In this document: positions 53,154-64,000 of the stretch, piece after piece
Layout: the number at the start of each line of letters is the position of its first letter
Numbering within the stretch: the stretch's first letter is position 1
NCBI RefSeq assembly: GCF_963676685.1
Contig: NC_092356.1
Span: forward strand, 43,177,601-43,241,600
Source of the DNA: Mytilus edulis
Taxonomy: Eukaryota; Mollusca; Bivalvia; Mytilida; Mytilidae
DNA length: 64,000 bases
Reading direction: 5' to 3'
Notes under the pieces: model-generated
Seen by the model: the letters and a program-made list of their open reading frames with translations, nothing else
Database searches by the model: none
Told to the model about the DNA's origin: nothing
Position numbers and translations under genes: made by a program

Positions 53154-53465
53154 AAGAGCATACAGTCATATATTTGATAAACACAAGTTGTCAGTTCGAA
53201 ATTTTTATGAACTATAAAACGTCAAAATGCAGATTCAGTAAAATATATATTTGATTATCAGAAACTAAAATTCCTTTATTTTGTAATAAAATGTCATTCA
53301 ATAATAATGTTTTAACATCAAGCAGAACAGATTTTTAATATGAATTCCATTAAATTGCTGGCATTAGGGTTTAACAGAGTTACTTGTATTTACACCTTAT
53401 AATATTAAATGGTTTTACTGGCATTGTATTAGTTTAAAAATTAAAAAAGAAATGTTATAACGTTA

Positions 53466-54107
53466 GGTGGCAGAAACCAGTTATTTTACAATAAATCTTT
53501 AGAATTTCATGGTTTTGTGATTTTATTTTCTTGAAAATTCATTCAAGCTTTAATACAAATAAAATGTATGGTTTCAAGGAACTAAGTTGTGTGTGTGCTT
53601 ATGTAAATATATAGAAAACCTTTTAATTTGGGTGTCTGTACAGCATGGAGATTTTATATTTATAAATGCATTGCAAATAAGGCAAAAAATGTGATGCTCT
53701 GATACCAATCTAATCCTCACCTGAAGAATCCTGCTAAAAGCCGACAAGAATTTTAGCCAAAATTCAAGAGAGAAAAGATATTCAGTGAATAAGAGCCTTG
53801 TCCGAACCTATCCTTACCATCAAAATCTCAAGATATTTTTGTTTACATAAAACTGAATTTTTTCCCCACTTTGATTGGATGCCGTCAAGTGAGGAGACCA
53901 CAATTTTGACATCTGATTGGACCTATATGTGAAGGAAATCCCCAACTTGTGTATGCAACTACTTACTTGTGTAGTACAATAGCCTAGAATTTACATTCAT
54001 TTATTTTTTCAGTCCACATGATGCAATTATATACCTCAATACTTAACTATAACAAAATTTCTGCGTGGGACACATGTTCTGGTACACAAAAACTGGTACC
54101 TGCCACC
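53466..54107. mobile_element. 642-bp TIR element, copy 1
   Basis: Ends GGTGGCAGAAACCAG and CTGGTACCTGCCACC are inverted. TTA flanks both sides (53463-53465 and 54109-54111, with one extra T on the right), consistent with a PIF/Harbinger-type target duplication. A near-identical second copy lies at 55187-55826. A short open frame at 54018-54305 runs across the boundary and is not a gene. Confidence 0.6.
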
Positions 54108-55186
54108 TTTAACCACTCATTGAAAACAATATATTTCCATTTTGTTAGTCTGATTGAGTTCTATAGTCATTTACCATTAAAAATACATGCATTTTATATG
54201 GTTACAGCACAAAAGAAAACATTAATAGGCTTTGTAAGACCAAATTTATTAAAGAATTATTTGCGTCTTTTGCCGTCAAACTGCTTTGAATGCAAAAAAA
54301 ATTGAAAAAAAATGATTGTGTTCATATTTAATAAATTTTATTATGTGAGTTTTCTGGTACAGTGTATGAATTATCCAACAGTTTTTAAACTACTTAAGCT
54401 GATTGTTTCATGCATGATATAAAACCACTTACAACTGATCTCAAGAAGTATTTTCCCATTGTTTGAGGTATTAAATAGTCTCAATTCTTGTCACTATCAT
54501 TGTTCTGTTGACTGCAGTGCTGAAAAGGGCTTAGTTATGAATAAACTAATATTTTTGGTACATATGTTTCACTTTGTAGATCCATGATGCACTAAACTAT
54601 GTGTACATTTATTCGCAATCAGTCTCATATCTCTTCTCCACATGAGCTAGCTGTGTAGGCCGCATGTTGAAATTTTAGAATTGCCACACTATTGCTGATG
54701 AGAGAGACCAGTTTTCTTATTTCTATAGCCTGTCCTACAGTATCAACTATGTAGTAGACCTATCAAAATAGAAGAATTCAGATATTCATAGTTAAAAAGA
54801 AAATAAATAACAAAATATCCATATCATATGAAATAAATCACTATAACAAGTAATATACAGTATAATCAGCTTTTTCTTGTACTATGCTAAGGCTTATTTT
54901 ACTTTTTTCTCTCTTTTTAATTGCTATTTCTATATAATTTATGATATAAAATCATTGTTTGGTGAACATAATCATTTTAAAACTAATCAATTGAATGTCA
55001 TTGTTTGCATTGGGATACAGAGTTATCTGTCTTGATATTTGATAATTCTTAAAATCCATGTAAAAACTATTTGCTTGCAAACAGACCTATACATTGACTG
55101 TGAATAAAAGAAATATAATACCACACACCTGTAGAACTCTTAAAAAGGCACATTTTGTGATATGTTAAAATCATGTTTAGGCTTAT

Positions 55187-55826
55187 GGTGGCAGAAACCA
55201 GTTATTTTACAATAAATCTTTAGAATTTCATGGATTTGTGATTTTATTTTCTTGAAAATTCATTCAAGCTTAAATACAAATAAAATGTATGGTTTCAAGG
55301 AACTAAGATGTGTGCGTGCTTATATAAATATATAGAAACCTTTAAATTTGAATGTCTGTCCAGCATGGAGATTTTAAAATTTAAAAATGCATTGCAAATA
55401 AGGCAAAAAATGTGATGCTCTGATACCAATCTAATCCTCACCTGCAGAATCCTGCTAAAAGCCGACAAGAATTTTAGCCAAAATTCAAGAGAGAAAAGAT
55501 ATTCAGTGAATTAGAGCCTTGTTCGAACCTATCCTTACCATCAAAATCTCAAGATATTTTTGTTACATAAAACTGAATTTTCCCCCACTTTGATTGGATG
55601 CCGTCAAGTGAGGAGACCACAATTTTGACATCTGATTGGCCCTATATGTGAAGGAAATCCCCAACCTGTGTATGCAACTACTTACTTGTGTAGTACAATA
55701 GCCTAGAATTTACATTCATTTATTTTTTCAGTCCACATGATGCAATTGTATACCTCAATACTTAACTATAACAAAATTTCTGCGTGGGACACATGTTCTG
55801 GTACACAAAAACTGGTACCTGTCACC
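55187..55826. mobile_element. 640-bp TIR element, copy 2
   Basis: Same orientation as the copy at 53466-54107, aligned over its whole length with scattered point differences and single-base indels. It ends GGTGGCAG/CTGTCACC with TTA nearby on both sides. The sequences outside differ between copies, which argues for transposition rather than segmental duplication. Confidence 0.6.
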
Positions 55827-55829
55827 TTT

Positions 55830-56609
55830 ATTTCCAGCCCCCCCCTCCCCCTAGTCACCGTTCTTCAAATGCATTATCAAAGAGTAAGAATATACAACAG
55901 TATTTTTTTTTAAAAGGAGATGTTGACATTCTTCAATGATTCATTTATCAACTCTTCTACACAAACACAACCACATCAGATATTAGTTACGAAAGTATGT
56001 TGGTTTATGTCCTACTACCATTATAAATACCTTTTCTGTACTTTAAAAATCAATTTAATTAAATTGAAAATTAATGTTTGATATGATTTTGTGGTAGTGA
56101 AGCATTCAGATGCGAAAAAAAATTAAGGGACCATTAAAAACACGTATGAAATCACAATCAACAAATAACCCTTTAAACAAAATAGTTTTATTATTATCAT
56201 GTAACCAAAGTAAATGATATGACTCCTTGAAAAGACTTTTTCTAAAAAAACATTTTCTGTATTTAATTTAATTTACAGCATTTTGTATATCTTAAAATTT
56301 GCAGTAAGTCTTGTCTTTATTTTATTTGTCCATTTAAAAGATAACAAAAGTAAAAGAGGAAGTTTGTTCTTTTATATTTTTTGATATTTTCAAATAACAA
56401 AATGTATTACGTTATTCATTCAACATGTACCATTATTCTACTTCCTGTTTTTACATTTAAAATTGTCTTGTAAATATTTATTAGTGCGTATTATTGTGTA
56501 CAGTTTATTGATTTTGATTGCTAAAGACGGCATATGACTCATTTCTTATCCGCCATATTTGAGAGAGACCGTTCAAAACATTGGAATAATATAGTTTAAG
56601 TTAAGTATC
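55830..56609 (+). promoter_or_regulatory. Upstream region of the B-box gene
   Basis: A C-rich tract (CCAGCCCCCCCCTCCCCC) at about 55834-55851 marks the edge of the TIR element. The 60 bases before the ATG are likely 5' untranslated. No TATA box at a convincing distance was found; the transcription start is unknown. Confidence 0.3.
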
Positions 56610-59600
56610 ATGGCTCAAAGTCCGGCAATAATTTGTGGATTTTGTGAAACCGCTTCGGCATCTTTATACTGTGCTGAATGTGACCAAGATTTATGTGTTG
56701 AGTGTAGACAGAACATTCATGATAAAGTTCCAAGTTTAAGAGATCATAAAGTGTTGGAAGGAAATCGTGTTTTCAGACCCCGCCCGGTTTGTGAAACTCA
56801 TAAGAACACATTTGCATACTACTGCAATAGATGTGATTGTTTAACATGCGCGGAATGTATGACAAGTACTCATAATGAACATAAAACTGAAAAGATTAGG
56901 ACTGTGGCAGATAAATGTCGTCAAAAAGTGAACCTAATTAAAGGCAAGTTAGGAACACAGGTTGGAGTAGTAAAACAAAAACTTGAAACAATTGATACAG
57001 AACATTCTTTCCAATTAAAATCAGATTTTGAATGTTATGTTGCGAAGGTTCAAGAAACCGTAGATGAATTACATAAAATAATTGATCGATATAAACAAAT
57101 AAGCTTGACAACTGCGTTAGACTTTAAAGAAATCGAAAGTCAAGATTTAGATAGAAAAAGGACGTTTTTCAGACGACTTCAGGATGAAATTAAGGATCGA
57201 TATTCGAAGTTTGAAAATCTTTCGCAAGAATCGCACGATAGTACATTCCTTACCGAATGGAAAGCTTTACAATCAGAGGTCCAAAGCATTAATGAAGAAA
57301 CTGAAGATGCTTTATCAAGCCCAGGTCGAATTCCATTTTTCAATCAAAATCACTTTACCGATGCAGTCATAGAAGAAATTGATGCAAATTTTCACAAGAG
57401 GTAAGCAAAATAAGACATGGAACTTGTTCCCCCTGATTTGTTTTCTCATCAGTGATAGTCTAAAAAATTCCATGATTTATTGCTAAAACAATTACAGTAT
57501 AAAACTTGCATGTGTATTATTTATTGACATAGTTTACCCTTAATCGTATATTAAACAGGATACTAAAAACTGCAATTTATATATATATGTCAAAATTATT
57601 GAAACAAGAACGATATTCGACACACAAACGAAGTTCAGGTGATGATGAATGGGTATTGAAGATTTTAGCTTAAGTTCATTCAATATTTATCAAAGGTACC
57701 AGGATTATAATTTAGTACTCCAGACGCTCGTTTCGTCTACAAAAGACTCATCAGTGACGCTCATATCAAAATATTTATAAAGCCAAACAAGTACAAAGTT
57801 GAAGAGCATTGAGGATCCAAATTGATACAGAACATTCTTTCCAATTAAAATCAGATTTTGAATGTTATGTTGCGAAGGTTCAGAAAACCGTAGATTAATT
57901 ACATAAAATAATTGATATATATATATATATATATATATAACTCGTCTAAACATCAACCCAACAACGTTAGATCTGTAAATTTGCTTTCGCAAATTTTTGG
58001 TTCTTCCCTCGCCGGGATTCGAACCCATTTATATATATATAAATTCAGTATTTAAAAGGATCTCCTCTATTTGAAATATAAATTCAAATATTTAAAAGGA
58101 TCTCCTCTATCTGAAAATTCATAATTGCCAACAGCAATAGAATTCAATAAACCTTGAGTTTAGTCGAAATGTATGTCTTCATAGAGAGCCCTAAAAGGAA
58201 AACGGCTTCTATGGCTAAAATTCTGAGACAATTTTACTTACTTCCAATAAAGGATTGAGGAGATTATCTCCAGACAAACTAGAGAAATTGCAGATGTTTT
58301 CGTGTAAACCACAAAAAAGAATGTAGACAACGGTTTGATATAGATGTTTTGTCTACTTTTAATGATATAAATACATGTTCAAGGATGCATTAAAAGAAGA
58401 TCTAATTATTTATTATTTTTATCGCATAAACTTCTTTTTGAACAATTAAAGACTGTTGTTTATTACAACTGTTAATAAACTTTACATTAATGCAAACAAA
58501 AGAAATCATAAAAATAAGAATTAATTGAGACTTTGATTTTGACTATTTACAGGGAGCGGGAAGAAAAAAATCAGATGCAAAACCATATTCGGAAACTAGA
58601 AAAGGAGTTGGATAGAGAGAGGAACAGAAGAGTACGTATTTATTTCTGACGATGTCTCTTCTATATGTATTTAGTTAATAAAAAAGTCCTTAGCATTGAA
58701 ATTAAATTGATTCTATAACATTGCGACGCCACTATTAATTCAAAATAAAACCACTTGATAGAAATGTTCTGAATGGCAATATCAATATACTTAGTATTGT
58801 GAAAACAATTATCAGTTGAACATGGTGTTGGAAACAATGAATTGATAGTGTAATTCTTAGCCTTTATTTCACCCGACAATTTTGATAAATCTTAGCGGTA
58901 AAATCTATCATGATGGTACAGTGAAACCAAAAATCATCCGCAATACAAAATCTTCAAATATTTCAATATTACTGAAACCACCAGTTTTAACTTAAACAAA
59001 ATTAAAAAGGCATTTCGGTACATGTAGCTGATTATATCAAGTTTTCTGATTGTCTTTACTATAATAGATTGATCGAAACTGTATTTGAAAAAAGTCATTA
59101 GCAAAACACGATTATCATACGCTCTAAACGATTCAAATTAAATTTCAAAATATTTCCTTGTAGGAAAAAATGCCCTTCATAGTGCCTTACATTACTTCAA
59201 CCAAATAGTTTGAAATATAAGCTTTGATATGTTTAAAAGATATAATATTTCTAATAGACAGATTAGGAGTTAGATAGAGAGAGGAACAGAAGAGTACGTA
59301 TTTATTTCTGACGATGTCTCTTCTATATGTATTTAGTTAATAAAAAGTCCTTAGCATTGAAATTAAATTGATTCTATAGGTTGCACTTTGTAAATACAGC
59401 TGTTTCTCAAAACACGCCTCTTTTGGGGAGTAATTGAATATTCATAGAAAATTCATTTTGTTTACATACTGGTTCCCAGTTATGCTCTCTGTGTTCCATA
59501 TCGCAGAGACAGAACTTGGGAATGTTACCAGTAAATAAACACGTGCATATTGTTTACATTGAAATCTGTGGTAACCTTTCATTCGAGGTAGGGGTAGTTA

Positions 59601-62600
59601 GGAAAATTAGTGTAAGTTTAAACTCTGAGAAGTTCAGGGCATATAAACGTTGAAAATATGCCGCACAGCCCTATATTTTGACCTTTGAAAAAAATTGTGG
59701 TGCATATGAACTTTCAATTCTAGGATAAGATTTTTTTCAAAACTTCATAGTAAAAGTGGTACAGTTTTAGCCGTAAAAGGAGTTCCTACGGGAAATTGCA
59801 TTGTCAATATTTACAGAAATGCAACCTATATAGGGTGAAAAAGGGGAACATTCAGAATTTAACCAAATTTGCTTTATTTCACAGATTTTAAAGAAATTAA
59901 CTCAAATAAGAAGTTTTATAAATATTTGATGAAGATTGATAGAATCCTGGGCCTTAAATATGATGACTCAGCATAAATTCACAGTTTACAGTATGCATAG
60001 TTTACTTAAAGTCCTGGATACAAAATTAAATCATAATATTTGCATATTTGTAAGTTAAATTGTTAAGAAGTGCTTATATTTACTCTTCGCAGTCTTTGAA
60101 ACTCATAGATCCTTTCTGAATATTATTTATGGGGTATTTGTGTCCTTTCGATAACCTAAAAGTAAGCCGCAACACCTAAATCTGCTTTTTTGTCAACACG
60201 GCATAATAAATACAAGCTAGAAAAACAAAAATATCTCAAGAAAACTTACAATAGTGTGTTCTATCCTGAATATGTACTAAATATTCCAAATTGCTAGAAA
60301 CAGCAGAATTATTTAAGAAATTTGAGGCCCCAGGGGCAAGAAACATAGAAAATTGCCTACCCCCTGGGTCATAAAACAAATAATTTAACTTGTAAATGCT
60401 ATGATTTTATGATTTTAAAGTTCTTGATATAGAAAACAATAACTATGCTTGGAAGTTATGCAAAAATCAAATGTTAGCAGTCATCTCTACAACATTTTAA
60501 GTGAATTTATATCTCAGACTGGTATCTGCATACATACAACTATTGCAAATATGGCTTTGTTTGAACACTTCTAGTATATATAGTAGCTAAATTGTGTCAG
60601 ATATATGGTTAAAGATAATACTGTTGTGACAAGAATTCTAAATTGACCATTTGAGGCAGAAAATGTGTTCTTTAATTGACAAATAGGCATACAGTAAGAT
60701 GTGGACTGGAGATAGAGGCTGGATTGGATACTTTATATAATCTTGAATGTTGTAATGATTGACTGCTAAACATTACATTTATGATATTCTGATATGCTTT
60801 CAATATGTTATCAAAACAGTTTTTAACAGGTTCTAGACATTTTTTATCAGAAAATATGCAAATAGGGTAAGCTGGCAATAATTAAAGTCTTGTTTTCAAA
60901 TTCTTTAAAAAATTGAAACAGGGGAGGGGGTATAAAATGTATAGTAAAGAAAAATTTAGAGTATACACAGTGATTTCTTTAAGACTTTAATTCTGATAAA
61001 TGAGCATTAATGTGAGAAAAACTGATTTTAGAGAGTTTTCTATTTGAATAAATGTCTGTATAACATTGCGACGCCACTATTAATTCAAAATAAAACCACT
61101 TGATAGAAATGTTCTGAATGGCAATATCAATATACTTAGTATTGTGAAAACAATTATCAGTTGAACATGGTGTTGGAAACAAGGAATTGTTAGTTTAATT
61201 TCTGAGCCTTTATTTCACCCGACAATTTTGATAAATCTTAGCGGTAAAATCTATCATGATGGTACAGTGAAACAAAAAATCATCCGCAATACAAAATCTT
61301 CAAATATTTCAATATTACTGAAACCACCAGTTTTAACTTAAACAAAATTAAAAAGGCATTTCGGTACATGTAGCTGATTATATCAAGTTTTCTGATTGTC
61401 TTTACAATAATAGATTGATGGAAACTGTATTTGAAAAAAGTCATTAGCAAAACACGAAAATCATACGCTCTAAACGATTCAAATTAAATTTCAAAATAAT
61501 TCCTTGTAGGAAAAAATGCCCTTCATAGTGCCTTACATTACTTCAACCAAATAGTTTGAAATATAAGCTTTGATATGTTTAAAAGATATAATATTTCTAA
61601 TAGACAGATTAGGAGTTAGATAGAGAGAGGAACAGAAGAATACGTATTTATTTCTGACGATGTCTCTTCTATATGTATTTAGTTAATAATAAGTCCTTAG
61701 CATTGAAATTAAATTGATTCTTTAACATTGCGACGCCACTATTAATTCAAAATAAAACCACTTGATAGAAATGTTCTGAATGGCAATATCAATATACTTA
61801 GTATTGTGACAACAATTATCAGTTGAACATGGTGTTGGAAACAAGGAATTGATAGTTTCATTTCTGAGCCTTTATTTCACCCGACAATTTTGATAAATCT
61901 TAGCGGTAAAATCTATCATGATGGTACAGTGAAACAAAAAATCATCCGCAATACAAAATCTTCAAATATTTCAATATTACTGAAACCACCAGTTTTAACT
62001 TAAACAAAATTAAAAAGGCATTTCGGTACATGTAGCTGATTATATCAAGTTTTCTGATTGTCTTTACAATAATAGATTGATGGAAACTGTATTTGAAAAA
62101 AGTCATTAGCAAAACACGATAATCATACGCTCTAAACGATTCAAATTATATTTCAAAATAATTCCTTGTAGGAAAAAATGCCCTTCATAGTGCCTTACAT
62201 TACTTCAACCAAATAGTTTGAAATATAAGCTTTGATATGTTTAAAAGATATAATATTTCTAATAGACAGATTAGCCGATGTGATTAATCCTCCAATGTTT
62301 TTTTTATGTTTTAAAATCAAAAGTAAACAGGAAAAATGGACTAACGAGAAAATGCATAAATATTCAAAGAACATGTAATACACTTCAATTGCCAAACAAC
62401 TTCTAAGTAGCTTTTTTGAAGGTCGGTGGTTTTCACCAAGCACTCCGGCTTCCTCCACCAAAAAAAAACTGACCGCCACGAAATTGCCTAAATGCGATGC
62501 TTAAAAGTGGCATTAAAACACCATAAAATAAAAAAATCTAAGTAGCTTTTTCTTTTAATGATTATTTGGTTAGACTCAGTTATCAGCAAAATACAGATAA

Positions 62601-63547
62601 TTATATTACTCATACAACACTTCTTTGAAAGGAACATTTGACACTTCTATAAAATAAAGCTAGTTACAAAAAGCTTTACAATCATTAATAACTGTTACAT
62701 TTTCATGTAAACTGTAAAATATTTTGTTTTACAATATTTTAAGTTGAAAAAATTGAATCAACTATGTATAATGTAATGTTCATACAACTTTCTTTTCTCT
62801 ATACTACATTTTATGAAACCGTCACATAATTTTAGTTGTTATTGATCTTGTTAACTTTCCCGAATTAGAATATCCTAAATCCACCATATATATAATCCAC
62901 TTAAGATACTTTTGAAACATTATAATATTAATACTAGTACTTACTTCCTTTAATCATCTTTTATAGAGTACTTTTGAAATTGTTAATTTAGTCTATTTTA
63001 TAAGTGCTTTTTATCGATCATCGTTGGGGTAATTGGTCATTTTCAGTCAATGTGGTATACTGCTATTGGTTCTTTTTGTTTTTCTTTACAGAAGACTACC
63101 GAAGAGATTGATCAAAAACAAGCAGCTGCGTTCAAAATGAATAAGTTGGAATATGAGAAGCTGAAATTCTTTTTTGCAGAACATAGTATTTTGAAGGGGC
63201 AGTGTGAATACATGTATGAATATGGAGTTCTATTCCGGGTATTAGAAAGTACAAGCGAAGAACCTAAATTGATGGCAGAATTCGAGTCAGATATGTGTTT
63301 CATAAAATCTCTAACTTCACTGGAAATTTGTTCTAGTGAAAACATAACTAATGATAAGTTAGTGGAAATAAGAAAAGATCTATCAGAGACCAAACAAATA
63401 TACTGTTCTCTGTCAAAAGATAAGCATATACTGTTTTTATTTGGAAAAAGTTATCAATTATTACAAGAAGGAAAGTTTAAGGCAGAAATGGCTCTGGGTC
63501 TAAATGCGTTACGCAAAACAAGACTGGATAGGGTTATTCAAAAATAA
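56610..63547 (+). CDS. B-box zinc-finger / coiled-coil protein, TRIM-like without RING (3 exons, 441 aa)
   Basis: Exons: 56610-57400, 58553-58631, 63092-63547, joined in frame with GT-AG introns (phases 2 and 0). Residues 9-46 form a first B-box (C9, C12, C21, C24, C29, C32, H37, H46). Residues 61-91 form a second (C61, H64, C72, C75, C80, C83, H88, H91). Residues from about 93 to 290 are charged and helical, typical of a TRIM coiled coil; exon 2 continues it with an E/K/R-rich stretch. The last 150 residues show no SPRY or NHL repeats and I do not recognise the fold. With no RING, E3 ligase activity of its own is not expected; a scaffold or dimerising regulatory role is inference. The ATG sits in a good context (TATCATGG). 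Bivalve genomes carry very many such B-box genes. Intron 2 carries a triplication that includes part of exon 2. An exon missed inside intron 2 cannot be excluded. Confidence 0.85.
57690..57820 (+). repeat. Dispersed repeat family 4
   Basis: Contains GTACCAGGATTATAATTTAG, GTCTACAAAAGACTCATCAG and AAGTTGAAGAGCATTGAGGA. Other copies: about 9140-9560, 23370-23400 continued at 24486-24640 (split by the TIR element), 41190-41250 and 49610-49790. The open frame at 49711-49902 falls within one of these copies. Confidence 0.65.
57821..57916 (+). pseudogene. Duplicated fragment of B-box exon 1 in intron 1
   Basis: The sequence matches 56991-57086 of exon 1 over 96 bases, with three or four base differences in two places: CAAGAAACCG became CAGAAAACCG and GATGAATT became GATTAATT, the latter giving a stop in the original frame. 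It starts exactly where a dispersed repeat ends (GAGGATCCAA) and ends in an AT microsatellite. Confidence 0.85.
57916..57939. repeat. (AT)n microsatellite
   Basis: About twelve AT units, directly after the exon 1 fragment copy. A further short TA run lies at 58030-58040, after a B-box-like GGATTCGAACCC on the minus strand that looks like the remnant of a tRNA-derived SINE. Confidence 0.7.
58042..58116. repeat. Two tandem units of about 38 bp
   Basis: AAATTCAGTATTTAAAAGGA and the following TCTCCTCTAT recur immediately as AAATTCAAATATTTAAAAGG plus TCTCCTCTAT. Short tandem duplication in intron 1 of the B-box gene. Confidence 0.7.
58605..62274 (+). repeat. Tandem triplication of a 662-bp unit containing the 3' part of exon 2
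   Basis: Units are 58605-59266, 59267-61612 and 61613-62274. Each begins with the last 27 bases of exon 2 of the B-box gene and continues into intron 2. The first and third units are 662 bases; the second is the same once its 1682-base insertion is removed. Differences between units are few, so the event is recent. Only the first unit is part of a complete exon. Confidence 0.85.
59379..61060. mobile_element. 1.68-kb insertion interrupting the second unit
   Basis: Unit 2 stops after GATTCTATA at 59378 and resumes at 61061 with TAACATTGCG, leaving TA on both sides. The first 450 bases form their own inverted pair (TATAGGTTGCA at 59375 and TGCAACCTATA ending 59830), i.e. a MITE with TA flanks. 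The remaining 1.2 kb holds no recognisable gene. Confidence 0.65.
62422..62530 (+). mobile_element. 3' fragment of the same SINE family
   Basis: GGTCGGTGGTTTTCACC through TAAAACACCATAAAATA aligns to the 3' body of the SINE at 10928-11175, with the tRNA-like head missing. A 5'-truncated copy within intron 2 of the B-box gene. Confidence 0.65.
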
Positions 63548-63674
63548 CCCTTGACTTGGTTCTTCTTATTAACTCAATAGGACAGTAAAAGGCACCTGAC
63601 ATAATATATTTTAGTCCAGCAAGAGGCCATCGGAAATCTGTAATGATCTTCAAATAATTCAGTAAACAATTCAC

Positions 63675-63680
63675 AATAAA
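63675..63680 (+). terminator. Candidate polyadenylation signal, B-box gene
   Basis: AATAAA 128 bases after the stop codon. Two more overlapping AATAAA hexamers lie at 63786-63795. Which one is used cannot be told from sequence. Confidence 0.4.
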
Positions 63681-64000
63681 CAGTCATACAACTGCTAACT
63701 GTTACAGTGTCGTGTACTACAATAGTACAGTTAGCTTAGGTGTCAGAAAAGGGAGTGGAAACCTTAGTTTTTCTAATTTTAACTTAATAAATAAACAATA
63801 TAAGAATAGATTGTTATAATTTCATATCGGTACCTATGTACTGATTATTGAGCTAATGATACCACCATAGACTGATTATCCAGTAGTACTTGAATTCATC
63901 TCTTCAAAGGTTTGACGGATGTCATCATCATTTGTTTGATTGTTAACAAACTTCTTGGTCATTGATGATCATGGATATAATTTATCTCTTCCAATTGTAG

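Noticed and set aside
54018-54305. 95-codon plus-strand frame
   Set aside because: Starts inside a TIR element and runs across its boundary; the second copy of the element does not keep the frame.
58661-58879. Minus-strand frame also seen at 60979-61182
   Set aside because: The shared peptide arises only because the 662-bp unit is duplicated; the third unit does not conserve the same open frame, and no known domain is present.
56610-63547. B-box gene as a complete TRIM E3 ligase
   Set aside because: No RING motif can be read in frame upstream of the first B-box, so I describe it only as TRIM-like.

Overview
The window looks like a piece of an animal nuclear genome, most likely a bivalve mollusc (a mussel-type genome is my inference). 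It is AT-rich, genes are split into small exons with GT-AG introns, and the space between is packed with short interspersed repeats, tRNA-derived SINEs and terminal-inverted-repeat elements. I see no bacterial-style operons, no CRISPR array and no rRNA genes.

Three multi-exon genes can be assembled. Two are tandem paralogues on the minus strand, at 45760->36193 (copy B) and 24860->15940 (copy A). Each has eight coding exons with the same exon lengths and phases and predicts 668 residues: a short cytosolic N-terminus, a membrane segment, an extracellular NIT (nitrate/nitrite-sensing type) domain, a second membrane segment, a short helical linker and a class III guanylate cyclase domain. They lack the kinase-homology region of peptide-receptor guanylate cyclases. 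Exon 2 differs at only 5 of 337 compared residues, while the introns hardly resemble each other. Both copies keep the metal-binding Asp residues and the guanine-selecting Glu/Cys pair, but both carry Ser and Lys where active cyclases have the catalytic Asn and Arg. This is the most interesting biological point in the window.

The third gene (plus strand, 56610->63547) encodes a 441-residue protein with two B-box zinc fingers and coiled coils but no RING. Its second exon and following intron have been triplicated in tandem, and a 96-bp piece of its first exon has been copied into intron 1.

Layout: 1-15900, no gene found, with repeats and several TIR/hairpin elements (3281-5390, 6567-6821, 15380-15474). 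15940-24918, cyclase A, with a 1.08-kb TIR element carrying a SINE in intron 1. 25-36 kb, intergenic and mobile-element rich: an element with GTGCGCAC arrays at both ends, a nested transposon at 30709-32574 and a 92-bp hAT-like mini-element. 36193-45815, cyclase B, with a decayed LINE in intron 1. 46-56.5 kb, no gene found, with two copies of a 640-bp TIR element. 56610-63547, the B-box gene.

The two cyclases would plausibly turn an extracellular small-ligand signal into cGMP. The B-box gene has no evident functional link to them. All exon models come from reading frame, splice sites and paralogue comparison; no transcript data were available.
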